Positions 26,096 to 33,299 of a stretch of 35,820 nucleotides of DNA are shown here, in pieces. The first letter of the stretch is position 1. The number at the start of each line of letters is the position of its first letter. The notes under the pieces are model-generated. The model ran no database searches. It saw only the letters and a program-made list of their open reading frames with translations, and was not told the origin of the DNA. Location: NCBI GenBank assembly GCA_025451655.1, contig JANWKA010000032.1, positions 1-35,820 on the forward strand, given 5' to 3'. This DNA comes from Chitinophagaceae bacterium. GTDB lineage: Bacteria > Bacteroidota > Bacteroidia > Chitinophagales > Chitinophagaceae. The translations under genes were made by a program, and so were the position numbers.

Positions 26096-26614
26096 ATGGA
26101 AAATTCAATCCCGAACCAGATCCCCAAAACCCATATCAGTTATGGGGTGATCACTGGCATTGTCATGTTCGTCCTTTTCGTCATCGTTTATTCCTTCGGG
26201 CTTTATACCAACCCGGCCGTGGGCATCATCCAGCTCCTGGTTTATATTGCCCTGATCATCGCAGCCGTGGTCAGTCATTCCAAAGCCATGGGCGGAAATG
26301 TCAATTTTGGAGATCTTTTTGTATCCGGATTCAAGGCCGTGGCGATCGCCACCCTGATCATATTGTTTTGCGTGGTGCTGTTTGATTTGCTGGTACCTTC
26401 CTATAAGGCCAGTATGGTGGAAATGGCAAGGCAGAAAATGGTCCTCAAAAATACTCCTGCTGACCAGGTCGATGCCGGGGTGCAGGGATACAGCCGGTTC
26501 TTCTTTGTTATTATGGTCGGCGGCATTTTGCTCAGTGATCTGATCGTTGGCGCCATCGCAGCCCTGATCGGGGCAGCGGTCGCCAAAAAGAACCCGAACG
26601 CGAAAAGTATCTGA
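26096..26614 (+). CDS. DUF4199 membrane protein
   Basis: A 172-aa integral membrane protein of DUF4199 (PF13858), a family mostly found in Bacteroidota. Four hydrophobic segments lie near 17-38, 44-60, 81-102 and 135-163, with a conserved-looking G-x-x-x-F-G-D-LFVSGFKAVA stretch after the second. Function is unknown. It sits 22 nt after the dihydroorotase-like gene and 16 nt before the GT2 gene, an order I associate with Bacteroidota genomes. A paralogous protein is encoded at 28760-29278. Confidence 0.88.
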   Translation: MENSIPNQIPKTHISYGVITGIVMFVLFVIVYSFGLYTNPAVGIIQLLVYIALIIAAVVSHSKAMGGNVNFGDLFVSGFKAVAIATLIILFCVVLFDLLVPSYKASMVEMARQKMVLKNTPADQVDAGVQGYSRFFFVIMVGGILLSDLIVGAIAALIGAAVAKKNPNAKSI

Positions 26615-26630
26615 ATCCCCTCCTCATCCT

Positions 26631-27572
26631 ATGGATCTTTCCCTGGTCATTCCCCTCAAGAACGAGGCAGAATCCCTGCCCGAGCTTTGCCGGTGGATCG
26701 CAGGGGCGATCGGTAGATCAGGGCTCCGGTATGAGATCATCCTGGTAGACGACGGAAGCACGGACGGGTCCTGGGAGGTGATTTGCGGCCTGAGGAAAGA
26801 AAACAGTTCCATCAAGGGGCTGCGGTTTCAGCGCAACTACGGAAAATCAGCCGCTCTCAACGAGGGTTTCCGCGCCGCCACCGGCCAGGTGGTGATCACC
26901 ATGGATGCCGATCTCCAGGACAGCCCGGATGAGATCCTCCCCCTTTATAAAATGGTGGCCGGGGGTGGTTACGATCTGGTCAGCGGCTGGAAGAAAGTGC
27001 GCCATGACAACCGGATCACCAAAAACATTCCTTCCCGCGTTTATAACCGGATCACAGGCTGGATCTCCGGGATCCGGATCCATGATTTCAATTGCGGCCT
27101 GAAGGCATACCGCCTCAGCCTGGTCCAGTCCCTGGAGGTTTACGGGGAAATGCACCGCTATATCCCGGTCATCGCCAAAATGAACGGGTTCAGCCGGATC
27201 GGTGAAAAGGAGGTCCAGCACCGGCCCCGGAAATACGGAGTGACCAAATTTGGCTGGGAACGGTTTGTAAATGGGTTTCTGGACCTGATGTCCGTCCTGT
27301 TCATTGGCCGGTTCGGGAAAAAACCCATGCACCTGTTCGGCCTCCTGGGCACCCTGGCATTCCTGGCCGGTTTTATTATTTCCATCTACCTTGGAATTGC
27401 CAAATTTGTTTTCAGGGTCTACCAGATGACCGAAAGGCCCATCTTCTATATTGCCCTGGTGGCCATGATCATCGGGGTCCAGCTTTTTCTCGCCGGATTC
27501 CTGGCAGAACTCACGGTCCGCAACTCCCAGGAAAGGAACCATTACCTGGTGGAAGACCGGCTGGGGTTCTGA
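26631..27572 (+). CDS. Family 2 glycosyltransferase, polyprenyl-phosphate sugar transferase type
   Basis: A 313-aa GT2 enzyme of the GtrB/ArnC/DPM1-like group. The GT-A domain begins at residue 1 (LVIPLKNEAESLPEL), has the nucleotide-binding VDDGSTDGS (39-47), and the DAD metal motif at 92-94 (MDADLQDSPDE). Two C-terminal transmembrane segments at about 233-255 and 273-296 anchor it to the inner membrane. Such enzymes transfer a sugar from a nucleotide donor to undecaprenyl phosphate for later use in envelope glycans. Acceptor and sugar cannot be read from sequence. It lies in a tight + strand run between DUF4199 and a GT4 gene. Confidence 0.93.
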   Translation: MDLSLVIPLKNEAESLPELCRWIAGAIGRSGLRYEIILVDDGSTDGSWEVICGLRKENSSIKGLRFQRNYGKSAALNEGFRAATGQVVITMDADLQDSPDEILPLYKMVAGGGYDLVSGWKKVRHDNRITKNIPSRVYNRITGWISGIRIHDFNCGLKAYRLSLVQSLEVYGEMHRYIPVIAKMNGFSRIGEKEVQHRPRKYGVTKFGWERFVNGFLDLMSVLFIGRFGKKPMHLFGLLGTLAFLAGFIISIYLGIAKFVFRVYQMTERPIFYIALVAMIIGVQLFLAGFLAELTVRNSQERNHYLVEDRLGF

Positions 27573-27608
27573 AGGCCGCCCGTTCGTCTTATCTTGGGAG
27601 GCAAACCC

Positions 27609-28772
27609 ATGAAATCCATCGTCATCATTGGTACAGCATATCCCCTGAGGGGGGGGCTCGCCGCCTATAACGAAAGGCTTGCCCGGGAAATGATCACCCT
27701 GGGTAACCGGGTGGTGATTTTCACCTTTTCACTCCAGTACCCTTCCTTTCTTTTTCCAGGCAAAAGCCAGTACAGCCAGGAGCCCCCACCCGAAGGGCTG
27801 GACATCCGGGTGCGGATCAATTCCATCAACCCCCTGAACTGGATTTCCTCCGGAAGGGAAATTCGGTCCCTGCGGCCCGACCTGGTCATTGTCAAATTCT
27901 GGATTCCTTTCATGGGCCCCTGTCTGGGCACCCTCCTCAGGATCACCAGGCGCAGAAGACCCACCCGGGTGGTGAGCATCCTGGATAATGTAATCCCCCA
28001 TGAAAAAAGACCCCTGGACCAGGCTTTCACAAAATATTTTTTGGGTTCCGTGGATGCCTTCGTGGCCATGAGCCGCAAGGTGATGGAGGATCTTTCCCGG
28101 TTCACCAACCGGCCGGTAAGCCTGGTTGCCCATCCCCTTTACGACAATTACGGTTCACCAATTTCCATGGTGGAGGCCCGCAGCCGGCTCGGGCTCCTCC
28201 TGGGAGCAAAGTATCTGCTGTTTTTTGGTTTCATCCGGGCCTATAAGGGCCTGGATCTTTTGCTGGAAGCCATGACCGATCCGCGGCTTTCGGGAATCCA
28301 CCTGATTGTGGCCGGGGAATGTTATGAGGACCGGGAAAAATACGAGGCGCTTTGGGCAGCGCCGTCCCTGAAAGGGAGGGTCTCCCTGTTCACGGATTTC
28401 ATACCTGCGGAGCAGGTCCGGTATTTTTTCTGCGCGGCAGACCTGGTCGTGCAACCCTACCGGGCTGCCACCCAAAGCGGCATTTCCCAGATTGCCCTGC
28501 AATATGAAAAACCCATGGTAGTTACCCGGGTGGGAGGCCTGCCTGAAATGGTTAAAGACCGGATCAATGGCCTGGTTTGCGAGCCGGAGCCGAAGTCCAT
28601 TGCCGATGCCATATGGGCTTATTTTGCCGAGAACCTGGAGGGGCCCTTGACCCAAAGCCTGAGGAGGGAAAAAGGCGGTTTTGGCTGGGACCTCATGGCC
28701 CGGGAGATCCTTCGACTCGGGGATGGCCCTCCAACCCCGAACCTGTTAAAATCTGGATTATGGAACCCATGA
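27609..28772 (+). CDS. Family 4 glycosyltransferase (GT-B fold)
   Basis: A 387-aa glycosyltransferase. ATG 27609 is chosen: GGGAGG lies 8 nt upstream and MKSIVIIGTAYPLRGGLAAYNERL is a typical N-terminus with the Gly-rich acceptor loop; the open frame extends 15 nt upstream to a TTG. The C-terminal domain begins near residue 190 (YLLFFGFIRAYKGLDLLLEA) and has the nucleotide-sugar-binding segment QSGISQIALQYEKPMVVTRVGGLPEMV, typical of GT4 retaining enzymes. It probably adds a sugar to a lipid-linked glycan at the cytoplasmic face of the membrane. The 3' end overlaps the next gene. Confidence 0.92.
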   Translation: MKSIVIIGTAYPLRGGLAAYNERLAREMITLGNRVVIFTFSLQYPSFLFPGKSQYSQEPPPEGLDIRVRINSINPLNWISSGREIRSLRPDLVIVKFWIPFMGPCLGTLLRITRRRRPTRVVSILDNVIPHEKRPLDQAFTKYFLGSVDAFVAMSRKVMEDLSRFTNRPVSLVAHPLYDNYGSPISMVEARSRLGLLLGAKYLLFFGFIRAYKGLDLLLEAMTDPRLSGIHLIVAGECYEDREKYEALWAAPSLKGRVSLFTDFIPAEQVRYFFCAADLVVQPYRAATQSGISQIALQYEKPMVVTRVGGLPEMVKDRINGLVCEPEPKSIADAIWAYFAENLEGPLTQSLRREKGGFGWDLMAREILRLGDGPPTPNLLKSGLWNP

Positions 28773-29278
28773 ACCCTCCCGGACAATCCGGTTTCTTTTG
28801 GAAATCCGGTATCATCACAGCCCTGGTAACCATGGGTCTGTTCCTGCTAATATACTATACGGGAGATGTCCTTTTGGTCTGGGTGCGACTCCCCCTGTCT
28901 TTGGTGTCAGTCGGACTGATCCTGACCGGGGTCATCATCCAGGGGAAAAAATGGGGAGGCCGGGGCAGTTTCGGGGGACTTTTCCTCGAGGGTTTGAAAG
29001 CTTCTGCGGTCTTCGCCGGAATTTTTACGGTGATGCATATCCTCTTCCTGATCCTGGTGCCGGGTTATGAGGCTGTCATCCTCGCTCATGTCAAGGCCCA
29101 GGAACAATATTCGGTCATGGTGAACGGGCCCAATCCGGGCTACGCCTTCTTCCGCAGGATTTTCCTTCCGATCCTGGTTTTTGGAAGATTGATTGGATCC
29201 TTTATGCTGGGCCTGTTCGGGTCCCTGATCGGAGCAGCTTGTGCACCCAAAACCCTACTGCCACCACAGGACTTTTAA
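28760..29278 (+). CDS. DUF4199-like membrane protein
   Basis: A 172-aa membrane protein with four hydrophobic segments (~13-33, 37-56, 78-100, 132-158). The layout, length, and motif WGGRGSFGGLFLEGLKASAVFAG, with LVPGYEA following, parallel the DUF4199 protein at 26096 (FGDLFVSGFKAVAIA and LVPSYKA), so I regard them as distant paralogs. ATG 28760 overlaps the GT4 gene by 13 nt; an alternative ATG at 28769 would form an ATGA stop-start overlap with it. Either way translation is probably coupled to the glycosyltransferase. Function unknown. Confidence 0.8.
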   Translation: MEPMNPPGQSGFFWKSGIITALVTMGLFLLIYYTGDVLLVWVRLPLSLVSVGLILTGVIIQGKKWGGRGSFGGLFLEGLKASAVFAGIFTVMHILFLILVPGYEAVILAHVKAQEQYSVMVNGPNPGYAFFRRIFLPILVFGRLIGSFMLGLFGSLIGAACAPKTLLPPQDF

Positions 29279-29322
29279 TGGAGCGGGGAAACCTGCATCC
29301 AAAAGAGTTCCACATTAACCTG

Positions 29323-29330
29323 TATTTTTG
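29323..29330 (+). promoter_or_regulatory. Possible -7 box upstream of hddA
   Basis: TATTTTTG matches TAnnTTTG and lies 30 nt before ATG 29361, but no TTG is found at the proper upstream distance. A separate promoter for the heptose operon is plausible given the 82-nt gap after the preceding gene. Confidence 0.3.
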
Positions 29331-29360
29331 CTCCGCCCCAAAAGAGGGTTACTTTATCGC

Positions 29361-30383
29361 ATGATTTACCGAAGTAAAGCGCCCTTACGCATCGGTCTTG
29401 CCGGAGGCGGGACCGATGTAAGCCCTTATACGGATCTCTACGGGGGCGCCATCCTCAATGCCACGATTTCCCTCTATGCTGCGGCCTCGGTGGAACCCCT
29501 GGACCAGGGAAGGATCATCCTGGAAGCGATGGACCGGGGGGAGCGGAAGGAACTTGCTTCTGCACCCCAGCTGGAACTGGACGGCACCCTGGATTTGTTC
29601 AAGGGAGTCTATAACCGCCTGGTCCGGGAATTTTCCACCGGCCCGCTCAGTTTCCGGCTCTGCACTTTTGTGGATGCTCCGGCGGGATCGGGCCTGGGAA
29701 CCTCCTCCACTTTGGTGGTGGCAGTCCTGGGGGCCTTCGCCGAATGGCTCAAGCTTCCCCTGGGAGAATATGATCTGGCCCGTCTTGCCTACGAAATCGA
29801 ACGGAAGGACCTGGGCATGGCCGGGGGCAGGCAGGATCAGTATGCAGCTACCTTCGGGGGGGTCAATTTCATGGAATTTTTTTCAGGGGACAAGGTGATT
29901 GTGAACCCTTTGCGCATTAAATCAAACTATTTAAATGAACTGGAGAACAACCTCCTGCTTTATTACACCGCTACCAGCAGGCAATCCAGCCTGATCATCG
30001 CGTCCCAGGTCCGCAATGTGACTGAAAAGAACCAGGCTTCCATTGAGGCCATGCATCAGCTGAAAATGCAGGCCGTTCACATGAAGGAAGCCCTGCTGAC
30101 CGGGAGGATACATGACATCGGGGAAATTCTGGATTTCGGATTCCGGCAAAAGAAAAAGATGACCGAGGGGATATCCAACCCGATGATCGAGGGAATCTAC
30201 CAGGCCGCCCGTTCGGCCGGAGCCACGGGCGGGAAGATCTCCGGCGCCGGTGGGGGCGGTTTCATGACCTTTTACTGTCCGTTTAACACCCGCTATGCCG
30301 TGATGCGGGCCCTGGAGCCTTATGGCGGCAATTTCATGAAATACCGTTTCACCCAGGAGGGATTGACCAGCTGGTCGATCTGA
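29361..30383 (+). CDS. hddA: GHMP kinase, D-glycero-alpha-D-manno-heptose 7-phosphate kinase type
   Basis: A 340-aa GHMP-superfamily sugar kinase. ATG 29361 starts MIYRSKAPLRIGLAGGGTDV, the expected family N-terminus; the frame extends to TTG 29328, which I reject. The ATP loop PAGSGLGTSST and the C-terminal motif SGAGGGGF are intact. Within this family, HddA phosphorylates D-glycero-D-manno-heptose 7-phosphate at C1 to make the alpha-1,7-bisphosphate. The identity is supported by the next three genes, gmhA, hddC and gmhB-like, which complete the GDP-heptose pathway. On sequence alone a fucokinase-like activity cannot be excluded. A gap of 12 nt separates it from gmhA. Confidence 0.88.
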   Translation: MIYRSKAPLRIGLAGGGTDVSPYTDLYGGAILNATISLYAAASVEPLDQGRIILEAMDRGERKELASAPQLELDGTLDLFKGVYNRLVREFSTGPLSFRLCTFVDAPAGSGLGTSSTLVVAVLGAFAEWLKLPLGEYDLARLAYEIERKDLGMAGGRQDQYAATFGGVNFMEFFSGDKVIVNPLRIKSNYLNELENNLLLYYTATSRQSSLIIASQVRNVTEKNQASIEAMHQLKMQAVHMKEALLTGRIHDIGEILDFGFRQKKKMTEGISNPMIEGIYQAARSAGATGGKISGAGGGGFMTFYCPFNTRYAVMRALEPYGGNFMKYRFTQEGLTSWSI

Positions 30384-30395
30384 TAAATCCAGCCC

Positions 30396-30974
30396 ATGAC
30401 AGAAGACATCGCATCCATCATCCGGGAGTCCATACAGGTCAAGCAGGATTTGCTGGAAGACCCGGTCCTCCTGGCCCGGATCGGGGAAGCCACGACCCTC
30501 GTGGTGGTCGCCCTGAAAAGCGGCCACAAGGTGCTATTTTGCGGAAACGGTGGCAGCGCGGCCGACGCCCAGCACCTGGCGGCTGAGCTTTCCGGGAAAT
30601 TTTACCTGGACCGGGACCCTCTTCCTGCCGAAGCCCTGCACTGCAATAGCTCTTACCTGACCGCGGTGGGGAACGATTTTGGTTACGATCAGGTTTATTC
30701 CCGGATGATCCGGGGTTTTGGCCACCCGGGCGATGTCCTGATCGCCCTTTCCACCTCCGGGAATTCCAAAAATGTCATCAATGCCCTCCGGGAGGCCGAG
30801 CTTGCCGGGATGGTCCGGATTGGAATGACCGGGGCCACAGGCGGAGCTATGAAGGACCATTGCCAATGCCTGCTCAACATGCCCTCAACCGACACGCCCC
30901 GGATCCAGGAAGCCCATATCCTGGTCGGCCATATTCTCTGCCAGCTGGTGGAGTCCCAACTCTTCAGGCCATGA
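30396..30974 (+). CDS. gmhA: Sedoheptulose 7-phosphate isomerase
   Basis: A 192-aa SIS-domain protein that isomerises sedoheptulose 7-phosphate to D-glycero-D-manno-heptose 7-phosphate, the entry step of heptose synthesis. The GNGGSAADAQHLAAE block (50-64) supplies the phosphate loop and His60/Glu64 metal-site residues; STSGNSKNV forms the second sugar-phosphate loop; a C-terminal QEAHILVGHILC helix completes the active site. Length matches E. coli GmhA (192). Its stop overlaps the start of hddC as ATGA, indicating coupled translation. Confidence 0.95.
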   Translation: MTEDIASIIRESIQVKQDLLEDPVLLARIGEATTLVVVALKSGHKVLFCGNGGSAADAQHLAAELSGKFYLDRDPLPAEALHCNSSYLTAVGNDFGYDQVYSRMIRGFGHPGDVLIALSTSGNSKNVINALREAELAGMVRIGMTGATGGAMKDHCQCLLNMPSTDTPRIQEAHILVGHILCQLVESQLFRP

Positions 30975-31675
30975 GCCAGCCTCCGGCGGTGATCCTGGCC
31001 GGAGGGCTCGGTACCCGGCTCAGGGATTCCGTTTCCGGGCTGCCCAAAAGCATGGCCCCGGTCGCCGGCAAACCTTTCCTGCATTACCTGCTGGGATATC
31101 TGAGGAACAGCGGTATCGGAGAAGCCTGGCTCTGCCTGGGATACCGCCACCAGGATGTGGAGGATTGGTGCCGGGACCAGGTCCGGGGAATTTCCCTGCA
31201 TTTCCTGGTGGAGCCATTTCCCCTCGGGACCGGCGGGGCGCTAAAATCTGCGCTGGTCCGGATTCCCGAATCCCCGGTGCTGGTGGTGAACGGGGACACC
31301 TATTTTGAGGTGGACCTGGATGCCCTTTCCCGCCACCACAGGGACCGGGAAGCCGAAGTCACCCTGGCGCTGAAGCCCATGCAGGATTTTGACCGTTATG
31401 GCTCGGTGGAAACCGGGGAGGGAGGCAGGATCACGGCCTTCCGGGAGAAAATGTTCCGGGAGCATGGATTGGTGAACGGAGGGGTCTACCTGATCGAAAA
31501 CCGGATCCTGGAAGGGTTTCCGGAATCTTTTTCCCTGGAAAGGGATTTTTTGGAAAAGGAGGTTGGAAAACGGAAATTCTATGGCCTGATATCCGGAGGA
31601 TATTTTATCGATATCGGGATTCCCTCCGATTATCAGAAAGCGCAAACCGAAATTCCCCGCCATGCTTCAAATTGA
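30971..31675 (+). CDS. hddC: D-glycero-alpha-D-manno-heptose 1-phosphate guanylyltransferase-type nucleotidyltransferase
   Basis: A 234-aa sugar-1-phosphate nucleotidyltransferase. The start ATG 30971 gives MSQPPAVILAGGLGTRLR, the signature nucleotide-binding loop, and overlaps the gmhA stop as ATGA. The catalytic Asp is in VVNGDTYFEVD, followed by the EKMF-x-EHGLVNGGVYL segment. HddC transfers GMP from GTP to heptose 1-phosphate; the partners hddA and gmhA and the size near 230 aa support this over glucose-1-phosphate thymidylyl- or mannose-1-phosphate guanylyltransferase. The 3' end overlaps the gmhB-like gene by 14 nt. Confidence 0.88.
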   Translation: MSQPPAVILAGGLGTRLRDSVSGLPKSMAPVAGKPFLHYLLGYLRNSGIGEAWLCLGYRHQDVEDWCRDQVRGISLHFLVEPFPLGTGGALKSALVRIPESPVLVVNGDTYFEVDLDALSRHHRDREAEVTLALKPMQDFDRYGSVETGEGGRITAFREKMFREHGLVNGGVYLIENRILEGFPESFSLERDFLEKEVGKRKFYGLISGGYFIDIGIPSDYQKAQTEIPRHASN

Positions 31676-32255
31676 CCAGAGCTGGACCCTGTTCCTGGAC
31701 CGGGACGGGGTGATCAACCGGGAAATTTCCGGTGGATATGTCCTTTCCTGGGGGGATTTTCATTTCCTGCCGGGTGTTCCGGCAGCGATAGCGCTGCTGG
31801 GGCGGGTTTTCGGTAAGCTGATCGTGGTCTCCAACCAGAAATGCGTGGGGAAAGGCCTGATTACGGCGAGCCAGCTGGGCGAGATCCATTCCCGGATGAC
31901 CCGGAGAATCGCTGCTGCAGGAGGAAGGATCGACCGGGTCTATTTTTGCCCGGACCTGGAGGAGGATAGTCCCTGCCGGAAACCCAATACAGGCATGGGA
32001 ATCCAGGCTTCCCGGGATTTTCCTGAAATCGCATTTTCCAAATCCCTGCTGATCGGCAACAAGCTCAGTGACATGGAATTCGGCAGAAGGATGGGCATGA
32101 CTAACTGTTTTGTCCGGACCACCGATCCCGGTTTTCATCTGCCCCACCCCTGGGTGGACCTGGTCGCTGAGGACCTTCCCGGTGCCATTAAAGCCCTTGG
32201 GCTGGAGGATAAACGCCGCAGCGGGAGCGGGAATGCCTCCGGCCCGGGACAATAA
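31662..32255 (+). CDS. gmhB: HAD-IIIA phosphatase, heptose-1,7-bisphosphate 7-phosphatase (GmhB) type
   Basis: A 197-aa HAD phosphatase expected to remove the 7-phosphate of heptose 1,7-bisphosphate, between HddA and HddC. The catalytic DRDG motif (Asp13, Asp15) and SNQKCVGKG (57-65; usual SNQSGIARG) are present. Two features differ from E. coli GmhB: the zinc loop, normally CPH...CxC, is shortened to C96-P-D98...S103-P-C105, losing His and one Cys; and the motif IV Asp is Asn133 (IGNKLSDMEFG). I think related Bacteroidota proteins share the GNK variant, so activity may remain. The ATG overlaps hddC by 14 nt. Confidence 0.85.
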   Translation: MLQIDQSWTLFLDRDGVINREISGGYVLSWGDFHFLPGVPAAIALLGRVFGKLIVVSNQKCVGKGLITASQLGEIHSRMTRRIAAAGGRIDRVYFCPDLEEDSPCRKPNTGMGIQASRDFPEIAFSKSLLIGNKLSDMEFGRRMGMTNCFVRTTDPGFHLPHPWVDLVAEDLPGAIKALGLEDKRRSGSGNASGPGQ

Positions 32256-32272
32256 ACTCGGCGAATGCCAGT

Positions 32273-32304
32273 TTAATTCAGGTCATCTCCTGTCGCTATC
32301 TTTG
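32273..32304 (+). promoter_or_regulatory. Promoter of the exported unknown protein
   Basis: TATCTTTG at 32297-32304 matches TAnnTTTG exactly; a TTA at 32273-32275 with a 21-nt spacer may serve as the -33 element. It is 17 nt before ATG 32321 and suggests this gene is transcribed separately from the heptose operon. Confidence 0.5.
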
Positions 32305-32320
32305 TGAACCTTCCGGACCC

Positions 32321-33271
32321 ATGTTGCACCTTCCCCTGCCCCGCTATTTCCGATGTATTCCCTGTTTCCCGGATGGGTCATTTCCTTTTTTCGGAATCCT
32401 GGCAGCGGCCCTACTGGCTGGGAGTGCCCCCGTTCCCGGGCAATCCCTGATCAGGCAAAACCGGGAAAATCTTCAGATGCACCAGGACAGCCTTTCGGTT
32501 CTCGCCTACCAGATGATCAATGCCCCGGATGAGCGAAACCGGATGGCGGCCTGCGATGCCTTTGTCCCGGGCCTGATCCGGGCCCTCAGGCTCCCGGGAT
32601 CCTTTTCCTTCCCTTTCGATTCCCTGAAGGAGATTTCCATCCTCTATCCCGCCGACAGCAGCTTCCGGATATTTACCTGGCAGCTGTCCTGGACCCAGGG
32701 GGAGGACGTTTATTTCGGAGCCATCCAGATGCATACGGAGGACGGGAGTCTGAAACTTTACCCCTTGCTGGATTATTCCCAGCTCACCGCCCATTTCGGG
32801 GATACGGTGACCAGCAACCTGCGCTGGATGGGAGCCCTTTATTATAATGTCGTGGAAACCGCTTATCACGGGAAAAAATATTACACCCTGTTTGGCTTCA
32901 ATGACAACACCCCCCTTTCGGACCGCAAGATCCTGGAACCGCTGACCTTCCAGGAAGGTCAGCCTGTTTTCGGTGCGCCCCTGTTTCATATCGGGTCGGC
33001 GGATGAAATCCGCTTTATCCTTCAATATAAAACCGATGGGAATGCCCGTTTGAATTATGATCCTTCAATGCACCAGATCGTGTACGACCACCTGATCTCC
33101 CTGACCGGGGAGCCCCAGAAGAAATTCACCCTGGTGCCGGATGGCACCTATGAAGCCTTCCGCTGGGAGAATGGCCGGTGGCAGCATATCTCCGAGGCTT
33201 TCGGCCCTGCCAAAAGGCTCAGCGTTCCCAGGCCCCTGGACCTGAAAAAAGATATTTCCGGTAAAAATTAG
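32321..33271 (+). CDS. Exported protein of unknown function
   Basis: A 316-aa protein I cannot assign to a named family with confidence. The N-terminus has a 24-residue polar/aromatic stretch and then a hydrophobic core (FFGILAAALLAGSAPVPGQS), consistent with a long-n-region signal peptide; no lipobox. The mature part begins with a helix-like region (RENLQMHQDSLSVLAYQMINA) and continues into a beta-rich part with repeated aromatic strands (KYYTLFGFNDNTPLSDRK, EIRFILQYKTDGNARLNYD). It ends in a charged tail. The reading frame has the same codon preferences as its neighbours. It lies between the heptose operon and convergent lepA, 28 nt from the lepA stop. Confidence 0.8.
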   Translation: MLHLPLPRYFRCIPCFPDGSFPFFGILAAALLAGSAPVPGQSLIRQNRENLQMHQDSLSVLAYQMINAPDERNRMAACDAFVPGLIRALRLPGSFSFPFDSLKEISILYPADSSFRIFTWQLSWTQGEDVYFGAIQMHTEDGSLKLYPLLDYSQLTAHFGDTVTSNLRWMGALYYNVVETAYHGKKYYTLFGFNDNTPLSDRKILEPLTFQEGQPVFGAPLFHIGSADEIRFILQYKTDGNARLNYDPSMHQIVYDHLISLTGEPQKKFTLVPDGTYEAFRWENGRWQHISEAFGPAKRLSVPRPLDLKKDISGKN

Positions 33272-33299
33272 GGGATGGGGCGAGGACAGCAGCCCGGGA

